Position numbers and translations under genes: made by a program. The notes under the pieces were generated by a model. The model did not search any database and was not told where the DNA came from. It saw only the letters and a program-made list of their open reading frames with translations. Shown one piece after another: positions 51,907 to 60,361 of a stretch of 64,000 bases of DNA. Source of the DNA: Armatimonadota bacterium (GTDB lineage: Bacteria; Armatimonadota; Fimbriimonadia; Fimbriimonadales; Fimbriimonadaceae); the NCBI GenBank assembly GCA_025360125.1, contig JANYCU010000006.1, forward strand, positions 1 to 64,000, given 5' to 3'. The first letter of the stretch is position 1. Every line of letters begins with the position of its first letter.

Positions 51907-52596
51907 ATGGATTTTCGACGGGAGCTAAGGGATGAAGGCACGGAGTTGTCGCGACTAAAGTCGCTCAGCGACGGCGTCTTTGCCATCGTCTTAACGTTCC
52001 TGATCTTCCGACTGGACATTGCCAAATTCGTTTCCGCCGAAAGCGACGGCGTCCTTTGGTTCAATATTCGCGAGCAGTCAACCGCGCTTCTGGGTTACAC
52101 GCTGAGCTTCTTCATCATCGCGAGTTTTTGGATGCTCCACCAACGTGTGTTTCGGCACCTTCGACGATTTAACGGCACCTTGCTGTGGCAAAACATTAGC
52201 TTCTTGTTTTTTGTCTCCATCCTGCCACTCACCACATCAATCCACAGCGGGAACCCAAAACTCGCCACTGCTTGGGTCATTTATGCGACCAACAATGCCG
52301 TTGCCGGGTTGAGCATGCTGGGAATTTGGTTGAAATGTAGTCGAGGCGATATGGTTTGCGATAAGACGAGCAAGAACGTGGAAAACTTTTTCGTCTGGAG
52401 AATTGGAGCGATCCCCCTTGTGTTTTTGGCGAGCATTCCCCTTGCATATCGAAACATTACGTTGGCGACTTGGAGTCCAATTCTGATCCCGATCCTGCTG
52501 GGCGCAATCCATTTAGCCTTCGGGTCCAAATTGAGGCATCTGAAGCTGGTTACGTCCTGGAAAAAGACTTCGGATGTAAAAGCTGAGGCGGCCTAG
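51907..52596 (+). CDS. TMEM175-like potassium channel family (DUF1211) membrane protein
   Basis: 229 residues from ATG 51907 with GAGG 7 bases upstream. RLKSLSDGVFAIVLTFLIF near residue 16 is the FSD signature of bacterial TMEM175 proteins (here LSD). Six hydrophobic segments are seen, ending in a basic tail. Family members form potassium-leak channels as tetramers. It is divergent from the YCII-type gene. Confidence 0.88.
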   Translation: MDFRRELRDEGTELSRLKSLSDGVFAIVLTFLIFRLDIAKFVSAESDGVLWFNIREQSTALLGYTLSFFIIASFWMLHQRVFRHLRRFNGTLLWQNISFLFFVSILPLTTSIHSGNPKLATAWVIYATNNAVAGLSMLGIWLKCSRGDMVCDKTSKNVENFFVWRIGAIPLVFLASIPLAYRNITLATWSPILIPILLGAIHLAFGSKLRHLKLVTSWKKTSDVKAEAA

Positions 52597-52633
52597 GGCT
52601 TGGTAACAACGTTCAACAAAGTATCCTATATGG

Positions 52634-53458
52634 GTGGCTTCGTTCACTATTCCAATTCGCTCCGATAAGTTGCAGATGTCATTCTCGGTCAACCGAGAGA
52701 TTTGTAACGTCCAAACTGAATTTCAAAATGTCACCATTTTGGACACCGAAGTGTTTGGGAAAGCCCTTCTGCTTGATGGCCATATTCAGCTCACTGATTT
52801 TGACGAGGCGGCTTACCACGAGTGCTTGGTTCAGATTCCGGCCCTGAATCTTCCGCGATTTGAGCGGGCTTTGGTGATTGGCGGTGGCGACGGCGGAGTT
52901 ATTCGAGAGCTCTGCAAGCACCCATCGGTTACTCATATTGACATGGTCGAAATTGATCAGGGAGTAGTTGACGCCTGCAAAGAGCACATGCCCAACCTCA
53001 GCAACGGTGCCTTTGATGACCCTCGGGTTCACCTCCACATCACCGACGCGTTTCACTTCGTGAAAGACGCCACTGGACCGTATGACTTGATTATCGTCGA
53101 CTCAACCGACACCTACGAGGAAGAGGAAGGCGAGATTAGCGAGATGCTCTGGACAAAGGAGTTCTATGCCGATATCGCTCGCGTCGCATCTCCTTACGGG
53201 ATCGTCGTGACCCAAGCGGATAACCACATTTTCTGTCCCTATTCTTGCGAAGAAGTTTTGGGATTGTTCAGCAACGTCTTCAATCACCGAGGGTTCTATT
53301 TTGGGTTGGTTCCATCGTTCGGCGGCTACAGCGGCTTCGTTTGGGGAAGCATGAACAACGAAGTTGGACCAAACTTTGAAGTCCGACTGAGCCGAGACTT
53401 CAAATATCTCAACGAAGTCACCTATCCGCTTGCTTTTTCGGATTTACGATTTAGCTAG
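52634..53458 (+). CDS. speE: Spermidine synthase
   Basis: 274 residues from GTG 52634 (ATG 52676 would shorten the N-terminal strand domain). It transfers aminopropyl from decarboxylated AdoMet to putrescine. Visible: QTEFQNVTILDTEVFGKALL, LDGHIQLTDFDEAAYHE, the GGGDGG motif in ALVIGGGDGGVIRELCKHPS, MVEIDQGVVDACK and the catalytic Asp in IIVDSTDTYE. No speD is adjacent. The other aminopropyl acceptors of the family cannot be excluded. Confidence 0.94.
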   Translation: MASFTIPIRSDKLQMSFSVNREICNVQTEFQNVTILDTEVFGKALLLDGHIQLTDFDEAAYHECLVQIPALNLPRFERALVIGGGDGGVIRELCKHPSVTHIDMVEIDQGVVDACKEHMPNLSNGAFDDPRVHLHITDAFHFVKDATGPYDLIIVDSTDTYEEEEGEISEMLWTKEFYADIARVASPYGIVVTQADNHIFCPYSCEEVLGLFSNVFNHRGFYFGLVPSFGGYSGFVWGSMNNEVGPNFEVRLSRDFKYLNEVTYPLAFSDLRFS

Positions 53459-53542
53459 GCCAAATCTTCCGGATTCAAAGGGATACTTTTAGAACCTTTG
53501 ATTGTCCATCAACAAGCTCCCATCCGAAGCTGGGAGGGGTGG

Positions 53543-53586
53543 CACGCCAGTCATTCCGATGTTATTGTAATTTCATGACTGGCGTG
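53543..53586. repeat. Perfect 12-bp inverted repeat between speE and the GH95 gene
   Basis: CACGCCAGTCAT (53543-53554) and ATGACTGGCGTG (53575-53586) enclose 20 bases. On the minus strand the second arm is followed by CCACCCC, the same tail that follows the palindromes of the 21-22 kb island. The core CGCAGTGGTCG is absent, so membership is uncertain. It could act as a terminator for both convergent genes. Confidence 0.5.
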
Positions 53587-53622
53587 ACGGGGTGGATGGT
53601 TCGGCAAACAGGTGACTTCCAG

Positions 53623-55932
53623 CTAATCCTTAGCTAACTGCCTTCCCATCCCAAACTTCACAACCGTCGTCTTGGCGTTCGCCCCACGGACCTTGTACGA
53701 AGTCACTTTGCCGTCCTTCCACGCGATGTCGACCGTGACGTTCCCTCGCGCCTTCAGTCCCTTCACCGACCCCTTTGACGCCCATTCGTCCGGCAAAGCT
53801 GGCAGCAAAGTCACTTCTCCTGGCTTGCTTTGAAGGAGCATCTCGGCGACCGCTGCCGTCGCGCCAAAGTTGCCGTCAATCTGGAATGGTGGGTGAGCAT
53901 CGAACAGGTTCGAGTATGTTCCGCCGCCGTTTGAATAGTTGTATCCCTCAACGCCAGTCGGTCGAAGCAGTCGGTGGAAAATCTTCAGAGCCCGATTGCC
54001 GTCTTGTAGGCGAGCCCAGAAGTTCATCTTCCACGCAAGGCTCCAACCAGTGCCGTCATCTCCTCGAACGTCCAAGCTCTTTCGCGCCGCCGCCGCCAAT
54101 GCCGGAGTGCCGGAAAGGGTGATCTGATTTGCCGGATACAACCCATACAAATGAGAGACATGGCGATGTTTGGGCTCTGCTTCGGCATAAGGCTCAAGCC
54201 ATTCTTGCAGACGACCATCGGGTCCGATTTGACTTGGTGCAAGCTTAGCCAGAGCCGCTTTTAATGCTGACCGGTGCGCGGGATCGAGCCCCAAGATTTC
54301 GCCTGCTTTGATGGTGTTCTCAAACAGCTCGCGGACGATTTGCTGATCCATCGTCGGCCCCATGCAGGTGTTGAGCCCTCCATCGGTTGGATGGATGTAA
54401 GTGTTCTCTGGCGAGTTTGACGGAGCGGTAACGAGCCATCCATGCTTCGGCTCGGCTACCAGCATATCGAGGAAAAAAAGCGACGCTTCTTTAAGTGCTG
54501 GATAGGCCGTTTTGAGATACGTTTTATCCTGCGTAAAGGCGTAGTGGTCCCATTGATGTTCAGTGAGCCATGCGCCGCAAGTAACCGTCGACCCCCAACC
54601 AGCGCCCTCTCCTGGCGACGTAAAATGCCACGGATTGGTGATCGTGTGGGCAACCCATCCGCGCGCATTGTAATAAGCCTTTGCTGTCTTGCTTCCGTTG
54701 GCCATCAGCTTTGGCACGAAATTGAGCAGAGGCTTGGCGCAATCCGATAAATTGCAAACCTCGGCAGGCCAGTAGTTCATCTGCACGTTAATGTTTAGGT
54801 GAAAATCGGCATTCCAAGGGGTTGAAATCTCTTCTGCCCAGAGACCTTGCAGGTTCGCGGGGAGCGGGCTTTCGGGTCGTGACGAACTGATGAGAAGATA
54901 TCGACCGAAATTGAAATATAGCGAACAAAGGGTCGGATCGGGAGTGCCGTTGGCGGCCATTTCACCGAGTCGCTCAACTGTAGGTTTCGTTGAAGTCTTC
55001 CCTTCGGGAAGATTCAATTCCACCCGGTCAAAGAACGTCTTGTAGTCTTTGATGTGACGCGATTTTAGTTGATCAAACGACCGATTTGACGCTTCGTTGA
55101 GCTGCTTCGAAATAGTCGCGGCAAATACTTTGTCGAACATGCTGGTGCCGGCTGAAACGAGGATCAACACTTCGTCAGCGCCCTTAACTTCAATCCCGTT
55201 CCCCTTAGGTTCTTGGATTCCGCCCTTGGTAACGACTTTGACCCTGCCTTCGAAACGCAAGCCCTTCACGCCATTGACACCGCTTGGTAATTGACCTTCC
55301 AAGACGATTTGCTCACCTTTGATCTGAGTGGTTGCGTTCTCAGGCCGATCAAGACTTATATAAGCGTTAACTTTCTTGGCGCCCCGGCACAGGACCCGGT
55401 AAACGAACGCCTGATCTGGAGCGGATACGAACGCATCGCGATAATAGATGGTGCCGTTTGACTCGTAAGAAACGGAGCTCATCGCCGTAGTCAAATCGAG
55501 GGTCCGTGCATAGACTTTCGGGTTCTCGTGATCGTACTGAACTCGCAGATTACCGAGAATTTGGTAACAACCAAACTGGCCATCCTTACCTCGCGAAGAG
55601 CCCGGCCCTTTGCAAACAAAATTGGCCTGAAGCAGCTCTTGCGCCTTTTTAGGCTGGTTGGCTAGGAGAAGTCGTCGAATCTCGGGCAAGACTTTGTATG
55701 CGTCAGCTCGGTCGGCGTCCTGGGGGCTTCCCGACCAAACCGTCGACTCGTTCAAAACAATGTGATCTTCTTTGACTCCACCAAAAACCATCGCCCCAAT
55801 GCGGCCATTGCCCAGCGGCGTAGAGTCATAGAATTTTGCCGCTGGACCTTTTGCCCAGATTTTGGTGGAAGAATCATTTGCCATTGCAAAGCTCGCAAGG
55901 AGGAATCCGACCAGCAGGCCAAGATATTTCAC
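53623..55932 (-). CDS. GH95 family alpha-L-fucosidase-like glycosidase
   Basis: 769 residues with a signal peptide (MKYLGLLVGFLLASFAMA). The N-terminal beta-sandwich opens with KFYDSTPLGNGRIGAMVFGG and HIVLNESTVWSGSP. The (alpha/alpha)6 barrel starts near 340 with RYLLISSSRPESPLPANLQG, MNYWPAEVCNLSDCA, then GAWLTEHQWDHYAF, LQEWLEPYAEAEPKHRHVSH with the general-acid Glu, and FQIDGNFGATAAVAEML. GH95 enzymes remove fucose or related L-galactose residues by inversion. It is exported, consistent with polysaccharide use. Confidence 0.93.
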   Translation of the reverse strand: MKYLGLLVGFLLASFAMANDSSTKIWAKGPAAKFYDSTPLGNGRIGAMVFGGVKEDHIVLNESTVWSGSPQDADRADAYKVLPEIRRLLLANQPKKAQELLQANFVCKGPGSSRGKDGQFGCYQILGNLRVQYDHENPKVYARTLDLTTAMSSVSYESNGTIYYRDAFVSAPDQAFVYRVLCRGAKKVNAYISLDRPENATTQIKGEQIVLEGQLPSGVNGVKGLRFEGRVKVVTKGGIQEPKGNGIEVKGADEVLILVSAGTSMFDKVFAATISKQLNEASNRSFDQLKSRHIKDYKTFFDRVELNLPEGKTSTKPTVERLGEMAANGTPDPTLCSLYFNFGRYLLISSSRPESPLPANLQGLWAEEISTPWNADFHLNINVQMNYWPAEVCNLSDCAKPLLNFVPKLMANGSKTAKAYYNARGWVAHTITNPWHFTSPGEGAGWGSTVTCGAWLTEHQWDHYAFTQDKTYLKTAYPALKEASLFFLDMLVAEPKHGWLVTAPSNSPENTYIHPTDGGLNTCMGPTMDQQIVRELFENTIKAGEILGLDPAHRSALKAALAKLAPSQIGPDGRLQEWLEPYAEAEPKHRHVSHLYGLYPANQITLSGTPALAAAARKSLDVRGDDGTGWSLAWKMNFWARLQDGNRALKIFHRLLRPTGVEGYNYSNGGGTYSNLFDAHPPFQIDGNFGATAAVAEMLLQSKPGEVTLLPALPDEWASKGSVKGLKARGNVTVDIAWKDGKVTSYKVRGANAKTTVVKFGMGRQLAKD

Positions 55933-55985
55933 GGTTTCAGTTTAGCTTTAGGCAAGACACGCCTGGTTGGTCGAACTGGCAAATG

Positions 55986-56618
55986 TTAGGACTTCGCGAC
56001 GATTCGGATGCCATCACTGGTGACTGAATTAACCGGAAATCCCGTTTCATCCAGCACCATGTCGATCTTCCGTTTTCCGATTTGTTGTGTGACCTGGTTC
56101 TGCTTGATAGTCCGCTCCTTGGTGGCCAATTCAGTGGGGCCAATGAACGTACTCGTTGTCTCTTCCCATTGGAGCGACGTGGTGTTGAAGGTCCAATATT
56201 TATAAGGTTTGTTTTTTGCCGGGATGTCGCGCAAGAACCAAAACTCAGGTAGATCTCGGATCTCAGCTTTCGGTGGAATCGCAATGTTTGACTTGGTCAA
56301 TTTGCCCGCAACTGTTTGACTAACAAGCAGGTCTGTAGCGCGGAAATCCACTCTTGTACGGCTAGTCTCAATTCCCTTGCTATCCAGCATCAACACAATC
56401 TTCAGCGTAGGTCGGCCAGACTGCCCCCAAACCTGCGTTGTGTGCATTTCCAATGTCGACTTGCTTTCAGAAAGGGTGAGCTTGGTATCGGTCCGCTTTC
56501 CGCCATCCTGGGTGATTTTGATTAGGATCTTGGCGGTGCCAACGATTTTGTCCTGCCGATAGATGTCGTAATTGAGAATCTTGGACTGGAAAGTGGCGAA
56601 AAGAAACAAGCTAAGCAT
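55986..56618 (-). CDS. Exported protein of unknown function
   Basis: 210 residues from ATG 56618, overlapping the upstream flavoprotein stop by 8 bases, which fixes the start. A short hydrophobic start (MLSLFLFATFQS) precedes a beta-rich domain with NYDIYRQDKIVGTAKILIKI, GIETSRTRVDFRATDLLV and IDMVLDETGFPVNSV. The pattern resembles outer-membrane lipoprotein chaperone-like or DUF-type domains that sense surface ligands. It is the third gene of the operon with the ApnL-like and amine-oxidase-like genes. Confidence 0.7.
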   Translation of the reverse strand: MLSLFLFATFQSKILNYDIYRQDKIVGTAKILIKITQDGGKRTDTKLTLSESKSTLEMHTTQVWGQSGRPTLKIVLMLDSKGIETSRTRVDFRATDLLVSQTVAGKLTKSNIAIPPKAEIRDLPEFWFLRDIPAKNKPYKYWTFNTTSLQWEETTSTFIGPTELATKERTIKQNQVTQQIGKRKIDMVLDETGFPVNSVTSDGIRIVAKS

Positions 56619-57588
56619 TGAGTAATAATTCTCCGACTCGATAGCCGCATTCGAACGCTTCTTCGATTCGGCCTCCGAGCAATCCGTCGCTGGCAATCAA
56701 TATTCTCGAACCAGGCTGGTTGACCGCCTCGAATCGAGCCAAGTTTTCGGGCTGAGAATACTTCCACCGTTTGACGAGGGCAACTTGGGCATGAGCAAAA
56801 CTTTCGCCGAACAGATGCCGGGTAAACGAAAGAGCCGTCGAAATAATGAACTCGTCACTCCTGTCGAAATTATCTTTCGAGAATCGCGGACTCAGTTGCA
56901 TCACCATCGCCGATGCTCCCTCTGGAGCCCGGTTAGGAGACTTCTCGGATTCAACACTAAGCCATCCCATCGGGTGGACTTGCTCGGGATCAATAATCGC
57001 ATGGTACGGCAGCGGAGCGGGGGCATCGGCGAATCCGAGCAAAACGCTTAAACATTGCCGATACGATACGTTCGAAAGGGGGCGGTTCTCGTCGAGGGTC
57101 CACAGCAACTGGGCGGTTTGAGGCAACGGCAATGTCAAGACGACGTGGTCAAACTCTTCCCCGAGAATCGTGTAGGATGACTGGTTTGCCTTGATGTCTT
57201 CAACCTGGGAGTTAAGGCGGATATCGGCCCCTATTCCAAGGCGCTTGGCAAATTCGGTAATACCGTTCGAGTAGGTAAATCGAGGTGAGTGGCTGTGAGA
57301 GATCTCTCCAGAACTGACGCGAAGGGCCTCATGAACATAGATTGGCTTTTCGATCCGAACCAGCCCCTCGGATGGCATTTCGGTCAAAAGTACTTCTTCA
57401 ATTGACTTTCCGCGAGGGGCGATGCTTGTGGCTCCGCTATCCCAGGTGAATCCATCTTGGGATACTGTTGAAACTCTTCCGCCAGGAAGGGCCGATTTTT
57501 CGAATAAGGTCGCCGGGACTCCAGCCCGTTGAAGGCGATGGGCAACCGCAAGACCAGATATACCCGCTCCAACAATTGCGACCTTCAT
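56611..57588 (-). CDS. FAD/NAD(P)-dependent amine oxidase-like flavoprotein
   Basis: 325 residues from ATG 57588 (a GTG 18 bases upstream would overlap the previous stop by 4 bases). The Rossmann start KVAIVGAGISGLAVAHRLQR and the FEKSALPGGRVST loop are FAD-binding; the C-terminus has SDGLLGGRIEEAFECGYRVG, which contacts FAD. The size and the PLPYHAIIDPEQVHPMGWLS segment resemble renalase-like oxidases. The substrate is unknown. It lies between the ApnL-like gene and the exported unknown in a tight operon. Confidence 0.85.
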   Translation of the reverse strand: MKVAIVGAGISGLAVAHRLQRAGVPATLFEKSALPGGRVSTVSQDGFTWDSGATSIAPRGKSIEEVLLTEMPSEGLVRIEKPIYVHEALRVSSGEISHSHSPRFTYSNGITEFAKRLGIGADIRLNSQVEDIKANQSSYTILGEEFDHVVLTLPLPQTAQLLWTLDENRPLSNVSYRQCLSVLLGFADAPAPLPYHAIIDPEQVHPMGWLSVESEKSPNRAPEGASAMVMQLSPRFSKDNFDRSDEFIISTALSFTRHLFGESFAHAQVALVKRWKYSQPENLARFEAVNQPGSRILIASDGLLGGRIEEAFECGYRVGELLLNA

Positions 57589-57602
57589 ATTCGTGAGTCT
57601 AC

Positions 57603-59216
57603 TCACCCAAGGACAACAATTGACCGAGGAGGCAGGGCAGTGAGGATGCTATGTTTTGCCGGGCCAGCGAGGACGTCATGCCAATCCGCAATATTGTCTT
57701 TGTCGAATAGGTGATATTCCGTCTTAATTCCAACCTGCAGGTTCTCCTGAGAGTCGAATGAAAGCTTCTTGAAATGCTCACTAGGTTCCCAGCTAAGGTT
57801 GGCCAGGATCAGGCGTCCGCAATCGATCATGACAAATTGAGAATCAACATCCCACACCCGGACCTTGTTCGAAGTGCGATCAGACAGCATCGATAACACG
57901 AACGCCGCCGGGCTCCTGAGCAAGGTGTCCGCGTCGAATAATGTCAGATAGTCCGCCTTTGCTTTAACCGAGTTAGCCACGACTGCCAACGCAAACAGGG
58001 CAGATTCAATTCCGTATGTTCGAGGATCGGGTTCATCGCTCAACCTCACAGGGCCAACAAGGACGGTTTTCGCACCCATATTTCTCGCGGACGAAACCTG
58101 ATCAGGAATTACCCAAGCACTCTCCATCATCGTCTCAGTATCGAACTGATGGGTCTTGGGTTGAAGGCCAAGTGCGGCTCCGTCGAGAGCTTCAAAATTC
58201 GGTCGGGCTGCGTTCATTTCCATGAACCACCCTTTGGACTGTACAAATTTCCGAGTTCCCGTAACACCTTTCAGCTTTTGCCATTGTCCTGCGGGCGAAA
58301 AGAGCAGACCGTCATTGGATGCCAAATCGCTCAGAGCTTCAATTTTGTCGGATTGCAAGAACACCGTTCCACCACCCTGCTTTGCTGATTTCATCCCGTC
58401 CGTGGTTGCCACCCCATGGTTCAAATGAAATCCCATGAGCGTATTCATCTCCGAAGCCGACATTTGGCGCTTAAATAATGTCCCAAGGCTCGGAAGTTCA
58501 CCTTCCGTTTCAGTTGGAATCGTCTCCAAAACTTGAGGAGACATGGGATTGATGATGATTTTGGCCCGGTTACTGATGACCTGCCCTTTCTTCACTGGGT
58601 AAGGCGAACCAGTTTCCTGCCAATGGCAATACGTTTTGAACGAGCCGTCGCCGTAGTTGCGCTGATCCTCGGTTTCGAAGTTGTCGCCGGATAGTTCAAC
58701 CCGAAACTTAATTCCATTCCCTACTTTATAGCTGATCGCTTTTGTGTCTTTGAATGGCTGATCTGGCTTGATAAAGATTGGAAAGGGAATCGTTTCCTTC
58801 GAGTCATCGGTGTGTTGAATCTCAGCCGGAATTCCCTTCAGACTCGCGGGATGGAGCAGGCAGAGCCCAAGCCGATTCGTCATTTGATCCGATGGCACGG
58901 TTCCTTCCAAGTGGTATTCAATCTCAACCTGGCCGCCGCCGACTACCTGGCCAGTAATCGTTCCACGCCAAGTGAAATCCATCACGTCGTCCTTATGGCT
59001 GGCCGTGAACTTGCAAGTAAAGGAATCCCGGGTCACTCTATTGCTGAAATCAGTAAGCTTCGGCACCACGGTGCCCCAATCCGGACGCCGAACCGAGCCA
59101 TAAATCCCGCGAAGAAGTTCGTATGGTCCAACGCTGAGATAGCGCAATTGCCCAGACTCAGGATCAATAAATCCCCGAACGTGACCAAGTTTAATTTCGA
59201 TGGGCTCAGAGGACAT
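57603..59216 (-). CDS. D-apionate-lactonase-like protein
   Basis: 537 residues. The N-terminal about 230 residues match what I recall of D-apionate lactonase (ApnL)-type proteins: LRYLSVGPYELLRGIYGSVR, WGTVVPKLTDFSN, DDVMDFTWRGTI, GLCLLHPASL and EDQRNYGDGSFKTYCHW. The second half is a TIM-barrel-like region (SLGTLFKRQMSASEM, LGLQPKTHQFDTETMMESAW, YGIESALFALAVVANSVKAK). ApnL hydrolyses apionolactone in the breakdown of the plant sugar apiose. No other apiose gene is near, so the assignment is to a family rather than a reaction. No signal peptide. Confidence 0.6.
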   Translation of the reverse strand: MSSEPIEIKLGHVRGFIDPESGQLRYLSVGPYELLRGIYGSVRRPDWGTVVPKLTDFSNRVTRDSFTCKFTASHKDDVMDFTWRGTITGQVVGGGQVEIEYHLEGTVPSDQMTNRLGLCLLHPASLKGIPAEIQHTDDSKETIPFPIFIKPDQPFKDTKAISYKVGNGIKFRVELSGDNFETEDQRNYGDGSFKTYCHWQETGSPYPVKKGQVISNRAKIIINPMSPQVLETIPTETEGELPSLGTLFKRQMSASEMNTLMGFHLNHGVATTDGMKSAKQGGGTVFLQSDKIEALSDLASNDGLLFSPAGQWQKLKGVTGTRKFVQSKGWFMEMNAARPNFEALDGAALGLQPKTHQFDTETMMESAWVIPDQVSSARNMGAKTVLVGPVRLSDEPDPRTYGIESALFALAVVANSVKAKADYLTLFDADTLLRSPAAFVLSMLSDRTSNKVRVWDVDSQFVMIDCGRLILANLSWEPSEHFKKLSFDSQENLQVGIKTEYHLFDKDNIADWHDVLAGPAKHSILTALPPRSIVVLG

Positions 59217-59260
59217 GTGAAAAGGTTATCCGAAATGGGACAAACTATAGGCATAACTCC

Positions 59261-59491
59261 ATGAAGCAAATCCGACCAAACATTTGGCAAGTGTCCTTTT
59301 CAGACCTCGGCGAGCCAAGAGCAAGAGGCTACTATAAGGTTGAAGACTTGGGCGAAGTGCTCATGGATCAAGCGGATATTCGTTATATCGGTGAAACCGA
59401 AAAGCTCGGATACGAACCGATTTTTCACGTCTCTAAATCGAAAGCATTAGCCGGAGCCTTTGTCGTCATCGGTCGACAAGAAAAAGCGTAG
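59261..59491 (+). CDS. Small conserved-looking protein, unrecognised
   Basis: 76 residues, soluble, mixed alpha/beta: QIRPNIWQVSFSDLGEPRAR, then ADIRYIGETEKLGYEPIFHV. No motif recognised. It is divergent from the ApnL-like gene with 44 bases between starts. A ribosome site is not clear, but the amino-acid pattern and a frame free of low-complexity runs favour a real gene. The 381 bases after it hold repeat element S2 and no gene. Confidence 0.55.
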   Translation: MKQIRPNIWQVSFSDLGEPRARGYYKVEDLGEVLMDQADIRYIGETEKLGYEPIFHVSKSKALAGAFVVIGRQEKA

Positions 59492-59694
59492 CAAAGCCAG
59501 TTTGCAATCAGCAGTCCACAGCCGGCAGAATAGATTCATCCTTGGAAACCGAGAATTTGATTGAAACTTGTAGGCTTTGTATGAACTGCTTTCAGAACTT
59601 GAATACCGATCCTCGAAGAGTAAGCCCTTCAAAAACAAGCCGTGAGGATGCAAATACTTTGGGCCTTGCATCAATTGCTTACAGATGCCCATGC

Positions 59695-59766
59695 CTTGAC
59701 CCCGTAGGGGTCACAGATAGTAGCCAGGGCGTCGTAGCGAGGCACGAGCGCAGACCCCTGGATAGC
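59695..59766 (+). repeat. REP-like dispersed element S2
   Basis: CTTGACCCCGTAGGGGTCAC, then ATAGTAGCCAGG and GTCG, then about 25 bases and CAGACCCCTGGATAG. The first part is a hairpin (GACCCC-GTA-GGGGTC). It matches S1 at 6482-6569, and the similarity continues after both (ATCAG...CCAAAGTCCAAG). The same architecture occurs at 63226-63507. Confidence 0.7.
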
Positions 59767-59872
59767 CCCGCATCAGCCAAAGTCCAAGGTCGTTCCAACG
59801 GCCTTTCGAATATCCATATCCTTGGCGAGCGACCCCGGCTGTTACAGCCGCCTCTTCAACAAAAGAACTGAA

Positions 59873-60304
59873 ATGCATCAATCCCAAACCATCGAACGAA
59901 TCCGCGTCCGCTACGGCGAGACCGACCAGATGGGCCACGCCTACTACGCGAACTACCTCTATTGGTTCGAACAAGCCCGAGGCGCCTGGTGCCGAGACCG
60001 AGGCTTCACCTATAAGCAATTCGAAGAGCGCGGTGTTTTTCTCCCCGTCGTCGAAGTCCATGCTCGATACAAAGGCGAGGTCACCTATGACGACTGGATT
60101 CAAGTAAAGGTCTGGGTCAGCGAGGTCAAAAGAGCCGCCATCCGCTTCGATTACGAAATCACCAACGAATCCACTGGTAAGGTCTGCACCGAAGGGTATT
60201 CCTGGCATGTGTTTATGGGAGAAGAGAGGAAAGCCATCTCGATTCCCGAAGATATAAAGGGGCTCCTTAACCGAAATCCCGAAGATTTTGAAACTATCGG
60301 CTAA
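59873..60304 (+). CDS. Acyl-CoA thioesterase, YbgC/4HBT family
   Basis: 143 residues from ATG 59873. A single hotdog domain: RVRYGETDQMGHAYYANYLY carries the catalytic Asp, followed by WFEQARGAWCRDRG and VEVHARYKGEVTYDDWIQVK. Such enzymes hydrolyse acyl-CoA or 4-hydroxybenzoyl-CoA-like thioesters; YbgC-type members are linked to the cell envelope. It precedes the 645-residue unknown by 57 bases. Confidence 0.92.
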   Translation: MHQSQTIERIRVRYGETDQMGHAYYANYLYWFEQARGAWCRDRGFTYKQFEERGVFLPVVEVHARYKGEVTYDDWIQVKVWVSEVKRAAIRFDYEITNESTGKVCTEGYSWHVFMGEERKAISIPEDIKGLLNRNPEDFETIG

Positions 60305-60361
60305 AATTGGCATTAACCTAACGTAGAACTTTTTCGTATTGTTCTTTCGTAGTCGAAAGTC

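Noticed and set aside
59542-59871. 109-codon plus-strand frame between the small gene and the thioesterase
   Set aside because: It crosses repeat element S2 and has no ribosome site; Arg/Pro/Ser-rich shadow.
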